Origin: Leucobacter sp. cx-328
GTDB lineage: Bacteria > Actinomycetota > Actinomycetes > Actinomycetales > Microbacteriaceae
Direction: 5' to 3'
DNA: 64,000 bases
Assembly (NCBI RefSeq): GCF_014530035.1
Contig: NZ_JACVMX010000001.1
Location: forward strand, 496,001-560,000
Of this stretch, positions 36,543 to 50,259 are shown in pieces. The position numbers and the translations under genes are program-made. Below the pieces are notes generated by a model, which ran no database searches, was not told the origin of the DNA, and saw only the letters and a program-made list of their open reading frames with translations. How positions within the stretch are numbered: the first letter of the stretch is position 1; every line of letters starts with the position of its first letter.

Positions 36543-38312
36543 CTACAGCGCAGTGAACCGCGACTGTGGCACGATGTCGCGCGAGATTCGGCAGTCGAGC
36601 AGGATGGTGCCCGTCGCGCCGGCGGCAATCCAGTGCTCCAGCGCGGTCAGATCAAGCAAGGTGCGCACCGTCACTCCGCGGGCACCAAACGCGTTTGCGA
36701 TGCTCGCGAAGTCTACGTCGGGGATGAGCATGGGAGCTTCATCGAGCCCAAGCGCACCGTAGTGCGCGACCTCAGCACCGTAAGCGCCATCGTTCCAGAC
36801 GACAATGACGGAACTCTGAGAGTTGCGCACGGCTGTTTCGAGGTCAGCGAGTGCCATCAGCCCACCGCCATCACCAGTGCTGAGCACCGTCGTCGTGGCG
36901 GGCGCAGCGGCAGCAACGCCGGCAATGGTGGAGATGCCAAGGCCAATCGTGTGAAATGTTGAGCCCACCATGATGAGCCGCTCGGGCGAACCGACAGGCC
37001 AGTACATGTTCGGCCAAGTCGAGGAGCGGTTGCCATCGACCGTGATGTGGATGTTCTCTGGGAGGATGTCGCCTATGCGTGCCGCGACCGAGCGAGGATC
37101 GAGCTTGCCGTCAGCGCAGATACCGTCGGGATGCGCATCGAGGCCATTCTCACGCACGCGGAGCGCGCCGCCAGGTTCGAGTCCCTCGACGGTTTCGCGC
37201 CAGCCCTTGGACGTGCCACCAGCGGTGGCGTAAGCGCCAGTAAGGGTCTGAAGGGTCGCCTTGGCGTCTCCCTGGAGCATCATGTGGCGCTGGTCATGCA
37301 CCCCAGGAGGGGCAGCGAGCTGCTGCTCATCGATGCGAATGATCTTGGCGGCTGAGCCAAAGATTGAACGGAAGCGAGCTGAGACGCGCTCGAAGCTGGC
37401 ACCAACAATAATCACAACGTCTGCAGACGCGATGTACTCACCAGCATTTGGCTGGGCAAAACCACCAGAGACGCCGAGATCAAACTCGGGACGTGGGAAT
37501 ACGTTGCGTGCGAGTGCGGTCGTGGCGGTGAGTGCGCCGAGGCGGTCCGCGATGACACCGAGCTCTTGCTGAGCGCACGCGAGGACAGCGCCATGACCGG
37601 CAAGTACGAGCGGCCGCTCTGCTGCGAGCAATGCGGAAACCGCGTTGTCGACCTGTAGCTTTGTCGGTGCGATCTTGGTGGGAGCAGTAGAGATCGACGG
37701 CTTGGTCGGAGCGGCTGCCACCGAGGCGAGCAAGCTGGCGAGCACCGCGGGGTCGTTTGCATCGATTGCCTCAGACGGCATGCGCTGAATATCGACGGGG
37801 CCAGTGGTGCTGCGCGTCGGGGCGACGACGAGATCGCAGGGAACTGCGAGCACGACCGGGCGACGAGCCCGAAGCGCGTACGAGACGGCGCGGTCGACGA
37901 TCTCGTCAATGCCGCGTACCTTGAGCTCGTACGTGCGCACGCCGAGTGCTGCTGCAAGCATCTCCTGGTCGACATCCCATGGACGACGGCCGTCTGTCGG
38001 TGCATCACCGACCACCATAAGTAGCGGGGTGCGTGCGTGTGCTGCCTCAGCCAGTGACGTCAAAGCGTTGGTGAAGCCGGGGCCGTAGGCAGTCGTGGCG
38101 ATGGCGAGGCGGCCACTGATCCGCGTGTACGCGTCTGCAGCTGCGACCGCGCCAGCCTCATGGCGTACCGCGGTATACGGGACGCCGAGGTCAACGAGCC
38201 CTTGGACAAGATGTGCATTGCCGGTTCCCATCAGGCCGAAGCTGCGACCGGCGTGCCGTGCGAGGGCAGACGCGAGTGCACTGGAGAGGGAAATAGAAGA
38301 GGAATGCGACAT
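36543..38312 (-). CDS. Thiamine-diphosphate-dependent enzyme, acetolactate-synthase-like
   Basis: About 589 residues with the three-domain ALS/decarboxylase fold. The catalytic glutamate lies in RHEAGAVAAADAYTR (Glu52), and the cofactor motif begins STGDGGGLMALADLETAV and ends WNDGAYG. A linker near residues 195-215 repeats APTK. True acetolactate synthase is not supported: the gene stands alone without a small subunit. Candidates are a 2-oxo-acid decarboxylase or an oxalyl/2-hydroxyacyl-CoA-lyase relative. ATG 38312 has AAAGGA upstream; ATG 38318 is an alternative. It lies downstream of an aldehyde dehydrogenase on the same strand, past a hairpin. Confidence 0.82.
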   Translation of the reverse strand: MSHSSSISLSSALASALARHAGRSFGLMGTGNAHLVQGLVDLGVPYTAVRHEAGAVAAADAYTRISGRLAIATTAYGPGFTNALTSLAEAAHARTPLLMVVGDAPTDGRRPWDVDQEMLAAALGVRTYELKVRGIDEIVDRAVSYALRARRPVVLAVPCDLVVAPTRSTTGPVDIQRMPSEAIDANDPAVLASLLASVAAAPTKPSISTAPTKIAPTKLQVDNAVSALLAAERPLVLAGHGAVLACAQQELGVIADRLGALTATTALARNVFPRPEFDLGVSGGFAQPNAGEYIASADVVIIVGASFERVSARFRSIFGSAAKIIRIDEQQLAAPPGVHDQRHMMLQGDAKATLQTLTGAYATAGGTSKGWRETVEGLEPGGALRVRENGLDAHPDGICADGKLDPRSVAARIGDILPENIHITVDGNRSSTWPNMYWPVGSPERLIMVGSTFHTIGLGISTIAGVAAAAPATTTVLSTGDGGGLMALADLETAVRNSQSSVIVVWNDGAYGAEVAHYGALGLDEAPMLIPDVDFASIANAFGARGVTVRTLLDLTALEHWIAAGATGTILLDCRISRDIVPQSRFTAL

Positions 38313-38369
38313 CGTCATCCTTTGTAAAACTGCGTGTTGCTACGAAGTGTAGCGGGCTGAATATGCGGA

Positions 38370-38406
38370 GAGGGGCTCAAAATCCGAAACGGATCTCGAG
38401 CCCCTC
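38370..38406 (-). terminator. Hairpin after the aldehyde dehydrogenase
   Basis: A 9-bp stem (GAGGGGCTC / GAGCCCCTC) plus an inner ATCC/GGAT stem around a GAAAC loop, starting 21 bases after the dehydrogenase stop. It probably ends that transcript before the downstream thiamine-diphosphate enzyme gene. Confidence 0.75.
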
Positions 38407-38427
38407 ATTCGCTATGCGGGAAAGCGC

Positions 38428-39786
38428 TTACTTCGCTGCGAAGCGGAAGAGCTTCTTGTTTGCGAACTCAAGCATGCCGACGCGGCCAAGCTCGCGGCCG
38501 TAGCCCGACTTCTTGACGCCACCGAAGGGAACGTCTGCACCTTCGAGGCCTGCGCCGCCGATGAAGACCATGCCTACGTCGAGCTGGTTACCAACCTGCT
38601 CAGCGCGGTCGAGGTCGTCACAGATGATGACCGAACCGAGGCCGTAGGGCGACGAGTTAGCGAGCTCGATTGCCTCTGCATCGCTCGATACGCGGTAGAG
38701 CTGCGCAACCGGGCCGAAGAGCTCCTGGCTGTACACGTCCATTGCGGGAGTGATGTTGGTGAGTACGGTCGGGGTGTAGAGGTTGCCCTCGGGGGTGTTG
38801 TTGCCCACGAGAACGTCTGCGCCCTGATCGAGTGCGCCCTGAACCTGTGCGGTGAGACCCTTGGTCGCAGCAGCCGACGACATGGGACCGAAGTCGCCTG
38901 CCTCGTACGACTGGCCTGCAATTGCAGCCTTGAACTTCTCGGTGAACTCGTCGAAGTACTTGTCCATAACGACGATGCGCTTCGAGCCGTTGCATGCCTG
39001 GCCGGTGTTCTCCATGCGGCCGCCAACAGCGTGCTCAACTGCGTGATCGAGATCATCGGTGTCGAGAACGAGGAAGACGTCCGAACCGCCGAGCTCGAGA
39101 ACGCACTTCTTGAGCTCGCGGCCTGCCTGCTCAGCAACGATTGCGCCTGCGCGCTCCGAGCCGGTCAGCGAGATGCCCTGGACGCGATCGTCTGCAATGA
39201 TGTCAGCGATCTGGTCGTGGGTTGCGAACACGTTGACGTATGCGCCCTTGGGGAAGCCTGCGTCAAGGAACAGCTGCTCGAGCGCGAGAGCCGATTCGGG
39301 GCACTGTGCAGCGTGCTTGAGCACGATGGTGTTGCCGAGAATGAGGTTCGGCACTGCGAAACGTGCAACCTGGTAGTAAGGGTAGTTCCAGGGCATGATG
39401 CCGAGGATGACGCCGGTGCCCTGGAAGCGGAAGAAGGTCTTGAGACCGTCTTCTACCTGGAGCTCCTCGTCAGCGAGCCATGCCTCAGCGTTGTCTGCGA
39501 ATGCAGCGGTGATTGCACCAGAGAACTCAGCCTCGCCAACTGCCTGCTCGAGGGGCTTGCCCATCTCGCGGTTGATGATTGCGCCGAGCTCGTCCTTGCG
39601 CTCGTCGAACAGCTCTGCTGCGCGCTTTGCGAGTGCTGCACGCTCGGCAACAGTCGTCTTGCGTGCCCAGTTCTGGTATGCGTCCTGTGCCGAGGCGAGA
39701 GCTGCCTCGATCTCGACTGCGGTTGCTTCCGGGTATTCCGAAATAGTTTCGCCCGTGGCCGGGTTAATGACGGCAAAAGTGCCCAT
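38428..39786 (-). CDS. Aldehyde dehydrogenase, NAD(P)-dependent succinate-semialdehyde dehydrogenase type
   Basis: 452 residues, the length of the short SSADH group. Key residues: MPWNYPYYQVARFAVPNL, Glu231 in VLELGGSD, and the nucleophile Cys265 in ENTGQACNGSKR. It oxidises an aldehyde, likely succinic semialdehyde, to the acid. ATG 39786 has AAGGAG about a dozen bases upstream; the frame is open to 40080 but that part overlaps the next gene and is not protein-like. It may act with Kgd or the adjacent thiamine-diphosphate enzyme, but this is inferred. Confidence 0.9.
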   Translation of the reverse strand: MGTFAVINPATGETISEYPEATAVEIEAALASAQDAYQNWARKTTVAERAALAKRAAELFDERKDELGAIINREMGKPLEQAVGEAEFSGAITAAFADNAEAWLADEELQVEDGLKTFFRFQGTGVILGIMPWNYPYYQVARFAVPNLILGNTIVLKHAAQCPESALALEQLFLDAGFPKGAYVNVFATHDQIADIIADDRVQGISLTGSERAGAIVAEQAGRELKKCVLELGGSDVFLVLDTDDLDHAVEHAVGGRMENTGQACNGSKRIVVMDKYFDEFTEKFKAAIAGQSYEAGDFGPMSSAAATKGLTAQVQGALDQGADVLVGNNTPEGNLYTPTVLTNITPAMDVYSQELFGPVAQLYRVSSDAEAIELANSSPYGLGSVIICDDLDRAEQVGNQLDVGMVFIGGAGLEGADVPFGGVKKSGYGRELGRVGMLEFANKKLFRFAAK

Positions 39787-39949
39787 ACTTGACTCACTCC
39801 TTAGTGACTCGTCGGTGGCTTCGGTGAAGCAAGTCTCCCATACTTCGGAGGGTGATGCTAGGCACCGCGCCTTGCCTTTTCGGGGAGGATCAAGCTTGTG
39901 TCTGGATGTTATCAGTCGAATCGATGGGTTTTTACAACTGAATCCGAAG

Positions 39950-39981
39950 AAGGCGACCAAATCTGGTGATTTGGTCGCCTT
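39950..39981 (-). terminator. Terminator after the MFS gene
   Basis: A perfect 13-bp stem (AAGGCGACCAAAT / ATTTGGTCGCCTT) with a 6-base loop, directly after the MFS stop codon on the minus strand. It separates hrpA-MFS from the aldehyde dehydrogenase. Confidence 0.9.
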
Positions 39982-39986
39982 CGCGG

Positions 39987-41225
39987 CTAATTGAGAGGAA
40001 TCGGAATTGTCAATGTTCCGGTCTCGGCTGGTGGTTCGATGTCGCGTCCGAGCATGTCTGGGATCCACTTCATCGTGCACGCGGCAACAACCGCGCTGAT
40101 CAGGAGAAGTGTCGCAGAGACGAGGATTGCGCCGATTGCGCCACTCGAGTCGATGGCAATGCCGGCAATTGCCGAACCGATTGCGACACCAACGAGCTGA
40201 CCGGTGCCGATCCAGCCGTACGCCTCAGCGGTTTCTGAGAATTTCACGGTTGTTCCGATGACACTCGAGATTGCTGCAAACACGGGCGCGGTACCCATGC
40301 CACCAATAAAGAGGACTACGCACAGGAACCACATTTCCTGGCTGATGAGCGTCGCGAGGGTGCCAGTGAGCACGATGCAGATGCGAAGCAGCATCGACCA
40401 GGGGCGCATCTGGCGGTGGCCGAAGAGCAAGCCGCCGACAAGCGAACCGCCAGCGAAGCAAGCGAGCACGATGCCTGATTCGATGCTGCTGCCGTGGGAG
40501 CCTGCATCACCGGGTGGCGTGAACGCGGCAATGATGCCAGCCTCGATTGCCGCGAAGGACGCGACAAAGAAGAAGCCAATGACCGTCGTGATGATGACGG
40601 TGGGGCGCCGCAGTACGGCGCCGAAGCCACGCTTTGCGCGCGGCAGCTTGACGGTGCCGAGGGCGGGACTGGAAATGAACCAGGCGCCGCCGAGCAGCAT
40701 GAAGCCAGCAGCCGTGCACAAGCCAACGGTCGTGCCGAGCTGGGAGGTGATAAAGACTGCAACGACCGGACCGAGGACCCAGATGAGCTCCTGCGCAGCT
40801 GCGTCAAGCGAGAACAGGCCAGCAATTTGATTGTTCGGCACGAGTCTGGGGTAAATCGTGCGCACGGCCGGTGTCACGGGCGGCGTGAAGAGGCCGGTGA
40901 GTACTGCGAGCGCCGTCAGAATTAGCAGGGGCAGATGCACAAACGCCATGACGGCAAGCGCCGCAGCGCACAGCAGCGTAGTGATCGACAATACGGGTCG
41001 CATGCCCCAGCGGCCCATAAATCGACTCGCGAGCGGTCCAGAGACCGCCTGACCGACACTCGCCGCAGCCAGCACGATGCCTGCAGACGTATAGTCGCCG
41101 TACATCTGTTGCACATGCAGCAGCAAGATGATCGACAGCATTCCGAAAGGGAACCTCGCGGTGAGCTGGGAAACGATCACACGGTAAACTCCCGGATTCC
41201 GTCCGAGATCGCGATAGATGCCCAT
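39987..41225 (-). CDS. MFS transporter
   Basis: About 412 residues with roughly 12 membrane helices. GPLASRFMGRWGMRPVLSI is the loop 2-3 motif of the major facilitator superfamily. The sequence is of the drug/metabolite-exporter type; substrate unknown. ATG 41225 is preferred; GTG 41228 is adjacent. It starts about 40 bases after the hrpA stop on the same strand and may be co-transcribed with it. Confidence 0.85.
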   Translation of the reverse strand: MGIYRDLGRNPGVYRVIVSQLTARFPFGMLSIILLLHVQQMYGDYTSAGIVLAAASVGQAVSGPLASRFMGRWGMRPVLSITTLLCAAALAVMAFVHLPLLILTALAVLTGLFTPPVTPAVRTIYPRLVPNNQIAGLFSLDAAAQELIWVLGPVVAVFITSQLGTTVGLCTAAGFMLLGGAWFISSPALGTVKLPRAKRGFGAVLRRPTVIITTVIGFFFVASFAAIEAGIIAAFTPPGDAGSHGSSIESGIVLACFAGGSLVGGLLFGHRQMRPWSMLLRICIVLTGTLATLISQEMWFLCVVLFIGGMGTAPVFAAISSVIGTTVKFSETAEAYGWIGTGQLVGVAIGSAIAGIAIDSSGAIGAILVSATLLLISAVVAACTMKWIPDMLGRDIEPPAETGTLTIPIPLN

Positions 41226-41263
41226 CACAGAATCCTACCGCTCCGCGGGAGCGTTTTTCGCCA

Positions 41264-46708
<5,445 letters not shown>

Positions 46709-46729
46709 GCCTTAGCTGCTTTTACGGGC

Positions 46730-46823
46730 AAACCCCTCGAAACGGGGCCTTTCTCTCGAAAACGATAGTTTCAACCCGTTGAAACTATCTGTCTCGGCAG
46801 AAACGGCCCTTTTTGAGGGGTTT
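46730..46823. repeat. 94-bp palindromic repeat, copy C
   Basis: A 94-bp imperfect palindrome from AAACCCCTCGAAACGGGG to TTTTTGAGGGGTTT, with a central GATAGTTTCAA...TTGAAACTATC stem of high quality. It aligns with copies A, B and D without gaps. It starts 21 bases after the argG stop and could act as its terminator. Confidence 0.92.
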
Positions 46824-47111
46824 ACTCGTGTTTGGGGTGTGCGTGAGTGGCCCCTCCCGCCCTTGCTCGGACTCAGCTAGGAGCGGTCAACGAGCTTGCG
46901 CAAGCTTCAGCCGGTGTCGGCTAGGTCAGCGGTGTGAGGCGGAGCCACTTTGACCCGCATGGCGGACAAACCTCCCCATCCCCAGCCTTCGCCGGGGAAA
47001 GAATGGGCCGGCCTCGCGGCCGGGCGGCCTTATTGAATCCACCAGGCCCTCTGTGGGGTGAGGGCGTGCGTGTTTTGCCCTCGCAGCTCGCGGTTTCCGC
47101 GGCCGCCGGGC
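46824..47111. other. Non-coding spacer between repeat copies C and D
   Basis: No gene can be supported on either strand. A 14-bp palindrome AGCTTGCGCAAGCT lies at 46893-46906, and GC-rich hairpins (such as GGCCGGCCTCGCGGCCGG near 47003) are present. Short frames here look random. Confidence 0.6.
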
Positions 47112-47205
47112 CAACCCCTCGAAACAGGGTGTTTCTGCCGAGAACTATAGTTTCAGCCGGCTGAAACTAGCCATCTCGGCAGAAAGCGCCCATCTCGCGG
47201 GGTTG
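47112..47205. repeat. 94-bp palindromic repeat, copy D
   Basis: From CAACCCCTCGAAACAGGG to TCTCGCGGGGTTG, 94 bases, with a perfect central AGTTTCAGCCGGCTGAAACT palindrome. The right end continues with ACCCA, mirroring the TGGGT before copy A. It is the second copy in the argG/whiB gap, 288 bases from copy C. Confidence 0.92.
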
Positions 47206-47283
47206 ACCCAGGCAAAGCAGACAAACCGCACCCACACCGCCCCAAACACCAACCCGCGCCACGCGCACCGCACCCGCCGGCGC

Positions 47284-47323
47284 AAAAAAATATTCGCAAC
47301 AGCCCACCCGGTTATTGCGAATA
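47284..47323 (-). terminator. Intrinsic terminator of whiB
   Basis: A 9-bp stem (TATTCGCAA / TTGCGAATA) with a 15-base loop, followed on the minus strand by seven T residues. It lies 46 bases after the whiB stop. This is the clearest rho-independent terminator in the window. Confidence 0.9.
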
Positions 47324-47369
47324 CTTTTACCCCTTGTTGCTGGGGTGTCACCCTTGAAGAGGGAGGAGC

Positions 47370-47618
47370 TTAGGAAGCTCGGCGTGCACGTGCCGCACGA
47401 CGCTTCAGTGCGCGACGCTCGTCCTCGCTCAGGCCGCCCCAGACGCCCGAGTCCTGACCAGTGTCCATTGCGTACTGGAGGCACATCTCGGTGACCGAGC
47501 AACGTGCGCAAACTGCCTTTGCGCGTTCGATCTGATCTACTGCCGGGCCGGTGTTACCGACCGGGAAGAAGAGCTCGGGGTCTACGGTGAGACAAGCGGC
47601 CTTCTCGCGCCAATCCAT
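47370..47618 (-). CDS. whiB1: WhiB-family Fe-S transcriptional regulator (WhiB1-like)
   Basis: 82 residues. It has the four cluster-binding cysteines (Cys9, Cys37, Cys40, Cys46), the GVWGG turn and a basic tail RALKRRAARARR for DNA contact. The start MDWREKAACLTVDPELFFPVGN is very close to WhiB1, which carries a NO-sensitive 4Fe-4S cluster and binds the primary sigma factor. The exact paralogue is inferred from the start and length. ATG 47618 follows an AGGAGGAAA ribosome site. It has its own terminator. Confidence 0.95.
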   Translation of the reverse strand: MDWREKAACLTVDPELFFPVGNTGPAVDQIERAKAVCARCSVTEMCLQYAMDTGQDSGVWGGLSEDERRALKRRAARARRAS

Positions 47619-47819
47619 ACTTATTTCCTCCTGTTTGGTTTTCGCACAGGCACGGAACAGGAGAGGCAGATAGCCTTACAGTTGCGCGCTGCACGTGAAC
47701 ACGTGAATGAGCATGCTCACGTCAGTGTGCGCGGAACTCGATGATGTATATATCGTTGCATGTAAATGAACAGTAATCAATAGTTTATTTCTCGTAATTT
47801 TCGCCAGGAGTATTTTTCA

Positions 47820-48263
47820 ATGTCTGAAGACGTCACCCCCAGCGACTACGAGGTCGCGCTGAACGCCTCAAAGTCCCCGAAATCACGTCTCGGGTGGACC
47901 ATTTTGCGGCTCATCCTCGTACTCGAGTCGCTCGCTGGACTGGTTGTCCTCTGGCAGACTTTCAGCGGTGTTCTTGGCGATACCGGTGCCCCGGCCGGCC
48001 TCCGTGCCAGCATCATTATTTCGGTCGTTCTTAGCTGGATCTGGGTGGCAGTGACCGCCTACGGTGCAGTGAAGGGGACGCCGAGTTGGGCGCGCGGATC
48101 TGCCATCACGATCCACATTCTGATGTTTTCAGCGGCGGTCGGCATTCTGCAGGGAATCCTTGGCACCGTGGCCGTCGGCATAGCACTGCTTCTCGTTGCC
48201 ATCATTGCGATCATCGGTACTGTCATTGCGCGCCCGACGCCGCCCGAGCCACTTGACGAGTAA
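47820..48263 (+). CDS. Small integral membrane protein of unknown function
   Basis: 147 residues. A short hydrophilic N-terminus is followed by about four hydrophobic helices (starting near residues 25, 62, 95 and 115) and a C-terminal PTPPEPLDE tail. I do not recognise the family. ATG 47820 is preceded by CCAGGAG. It is divergent from whiB across a 200-bp AT-richer gap and converges with another small membrane protein. Confidence 0.75.
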   Translation: MSEDVTPSDYEVALNASKSPKSRLGWTILRLILVLESLAGLVVLWQTFSGVLGDTGAPAGLRASIIISVVLSWIWVAVTAYGAVKGTPSWARGSAITIHILMFSAAVGILQGILGTVAVGIALLLVAIIAIIGTVIARPTPPEPLDE

Positions 48264-48297
48264 CTGTCGCCATAACTCGCAGCCTGCTCCGCAGGAG

Positions 48298-48630
48298 TTA
48301 CTGTTTGCGATTCTGTGTAAGCACGGCCCTGCGCGAAAGCTCGATTGACCAGGCACCGCCTGCCAAGACCGTTGGCGCGAAGCACAACACGAGTATCTCG
48401 CAGAGTGCTGGCATGAGTTGCATGCCCACCCAAATCGCAACGGCTGCGACGGCTGTGGACACGGCCGCGGGGAATGCCGCTGCTCGGGCCAGCCTAAAAC
48501 GCGCCCGATCGGGGCGACCGTCGTGGTAAACAGCGGGAAGCAGGCGCAGCCCGAACAGCGCTATAAGCACGCCTATGCAGAGTGGCGTGAGCCACTCTGC
48601 CAGGACGTTGACTAGGGTGTCAACGCTCAA
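48298..48630 (-). CDS. Small membrane protein of unknown function with a disrupted start region
   Basis: About 110 residues from TTG 48630, with three hydrophobic stretches and a basic middle loop (GRPDRARFRLARA). The best ribosome site (AAGGGA) is upstream of ATG 48651, in the same frame, but four copies of a 7-bp repeat bring in a TGA six codons after that ATG. Translation would have to restart at TTG 48630, which lacks a good site. With one repeat copy the ATG would read straight in. It follows bcp on the same strand, 26 bases downstream. Family unknown. Confidence 0.6.
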   Translation of the reverse strand: MSVDTLVNVLAEWLTPLCIGVLIALFGLRLLPAVYHDGRPDRARFRLARAAAFPAAVSTAVAAVAIWVGMQLMPALCEILVLCFAPTVLAGGAWSIELSRRAVLTQNRKQ

Positions 48631-48648
48631 CGCTCAACGCTCAACGCT
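48621..48648. repeat. Heptanucleotide tandem repeat (4 x 7 bp)
   Basis: Four exact copies of CAACGCT in tandem across the 5' end of the small membrane-protein gene. Changes in copy number alter the frame or stop content between ATG 48651 and the body of the gene. Confidence 0.92.
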
Positions 48649-48677
48649 CATTGCTTCCCTTGCGGACAAGGCGCGGC

Positions 48678-49151
48678 TTACACCTCGACGATCTTGCGAA
48701 TGCGCGCAACGTGGCCGGTGGCCTTGACGTTATACAGCGCCTGCTCAATCTTGCCATCGGCGTCGATGATGAAAGTCGAACGAATGACGCCCTTCAGGAG
48801 GCGTCCGTACGAGTTCTTCTCACCGTACGCACCGTACGCGACGAGCGTTTCCTTCGAGGGATCGCTCAGCAGTGGGTAGTCGAGTGCATCGCGCTCTGCG
48901 AACTTTGCCTGCTTCTCGACGGTATCGGGAGAGAGCCCGAGTACCTGGAAGCCTGCGGCTTCAAGCGGTGCTGTCGAATCACGGAAATCGCATGCCTCTT
49001 TCGTGCAACCCGGCGTCATTGCGGCCGGGTACACGAAGATGATGACGCGCTTACCGCGGAACTCTGTGAGGGTGCGAACGTTGCCGTCCTGATCCTGCAG
49101 CGAAAAGTCGGGTGCCGCCTGGCCTGGCTCGAGAATGATGCGATCGGTCAT
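48678..49151 (-). CDS. bcp: Peroxiredoxin, thiol peroxidase of the BCP/PrxQ group
   Basis: 157 residues. The thioredoxin-fold peroxidase motif is PAAMTPGCTKEACDFRD: the peroxidatic Cys is in TPGCT, with the resolving Cys five residues later, as in atypical 2-Cys PrxQ. It reduces hydrogen and alkyl peroxides using thioredoxin or a similar thiol. It is close to the sigR-rsrA-like thiol-stress pair, which fits its job, but no direct link is visible. ATG 49151 has a GTGGAAAG upstream. It is followed by a small membrane-protein gene. Confidence 0.93.
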   Translation of the reverse strand: MTDRIILEPGQAAPDFSLQDQDGNVRTLTEFRGKRVIIFVYPAAMTPGCTKEACDFRDSTAPLEAAGFQVLGLSPDTVEKQAKFAERDALDYPLLSDPSKETLVAYGAYGEKNSYGRLLKGVIRSTFIIDADGKIEQALYNVKATGHVARIRKIVEV

Positions 49152-49161
49152 GCTTTCCACT

Positions 49162-50259
49162 CTATGGCAAAAGGCGGCGAAGCGACTCGACGCGCAACGC
49201 GCCCATCGCGTCGAGTCGCTCGTCTGCGATCGCGAGGTCGAGCTCGCAGTCAGGAGCGTCCTCGCGGTGCGTACAGCCGCGGGGGCAGCTGTCAATGAGC
49301 GTCGCGAGGTCGACAAAGCCGCTCAGAATGCCCTCAGCGGTCACGTGGCCAAGGCCGAACGAGCGCACACCTGGCGTGTCGACGACCCAGCCGGGATCCA
49401 CGTCTGCGTCCTCGCTCGAACCGACGCCGCCGCGCGGCATCCGGAACGCCACCGACGATGACGAGGTGTGGCGGCCGCGGCCGGTCACTTCGTTCACGTG
49501 TCCGGTCGCACGATCCGCCTCGGGTACGAGCGCGTTGATGAGCGTTGACTTGCCGACTCCTGAGTGGCCGACGAAGACGGTCGTCTTGTCTTCGAGCTGG
49601 GCACGAATCGCGGCGAGCACGCCGTCGGGTGCGTCCTCTTCCCAGTCAGCTGGCGAGCTGCGGAATACGGGCACCTCAAGGCCAGCAAAGTGCGCGAGGA
49701 ACGGCTCTGGGTCAGCAAGGTCGCACTTGGTGATGCACAGGATCGGTGAGATGCCTGCGTCGTACGCTGCGACGAGGTAGCGGTCAACGAGGCGCACGCG
49801 CGGTTCGGGGTTTGCCGCTGCGATGACAATGAGCATCTGATCGACGTTCGCGACCATGACGCGCTCGACGGTGTCGCTGTCGTCCGCGCTACGGCGCAGT
49901 AGAGTCTTGCGATCTTCGAGACCGACGATGCGCGAGAGCGACCCCTCTTCGCCGGAGATGTCGCCGACGAGCTGCACACGGTCACCGATGACGATCGGGG
50001 TGCGGCGCAGCTCACGGGCGCGTGCCGCCGTGATGGAGCGTTCGGTGGGGTCGTGCGGATCCGCGTCCTTCGGCACAAGCGTGGTGTACCGGCCGCGGTC
50101 AACCGCGGTGACCATGCCGATGACGGCGTCTGCGTGTTCCGGGCGACGCTTCGTGCGGGGCCGGTTTGCCTTCGGGTTCGGTCGGCTACGAATGCGGTGA
50201 TCCGCATACTCCGCGTAGGGGCCGTCGAGATCGTCGTCGTCAGAAGTCAGCCAGCTCAT
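49162..50259 (-). CDS. rsgA: Small-ribosomal-subunit-dependent GTPase RsgA
   Basis: 365 residues. A circularly permuted GTPase: TKCD (G4) comes first, then Walker A GHSGVGKST and DTPG (G3). The C-terminal zinc site is CPRGCTHREDAPDC. The acidic/basic N-terminal extension (SDDDDLDG, RTKRRPEH) is typical of actinobacteria. RsgA checks 30S maturation. Its start overlaps the aroA stop by four bases. In several actinobacteria hisN follows; here bcp follows instead. Confidence 0.95.
   Translation of the reverse strand: MSWLTSDDDDLDGPYAEYADHRIRSRPNPKANRPRTKRRPEHADAVIGMVTAVDRGRYTTLVPKDADPHDPTERSITAARARELRRTPIVIGDRVQLVGDISGEEGSLSRIVGLEDRKTLLRRSADDSDTVERVMVANVDQMLIVIAAANPEPRVRLVDRYLVAAYDAGISPILCITKCDLADPEPFLAHFAGLEVPVFRSSPADWEEDAPDGVLAAIRAQLEDKTTVFVGHSGVGKSTLINALVPEADRATGHVNEVTGRGRHTSSSSVAFRMPRGGVGSSEDADVDPGWVVDTPGVRSFGLGHVTAEGILSGFVDLATLIDSCPRGCTHREDAPDCELDLAIADERLDAMGALRVESLRRLLP

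Noticed and set aside
36543-38312. True biosynthetic acetolactate synthase (ilvB)
   Set aside because: No regulatory subunit or ilv genes are nearby, and the sequence is only generally ALS-like.
39787-40080. N-terminal extension of the aldehyde dehydrogenase
   Set aside because: It crosses the MFS terminator and the end of the MFS gene; the family start and ribosome site are at ATG 39786.
46824-47111. Possible tRNA or small RNA in the argG/whiB gap
   Set aside because: No T-loop, anticodon-arm pattern or CCA end could be found; only GC-rich hairpins of uncertain meaning.
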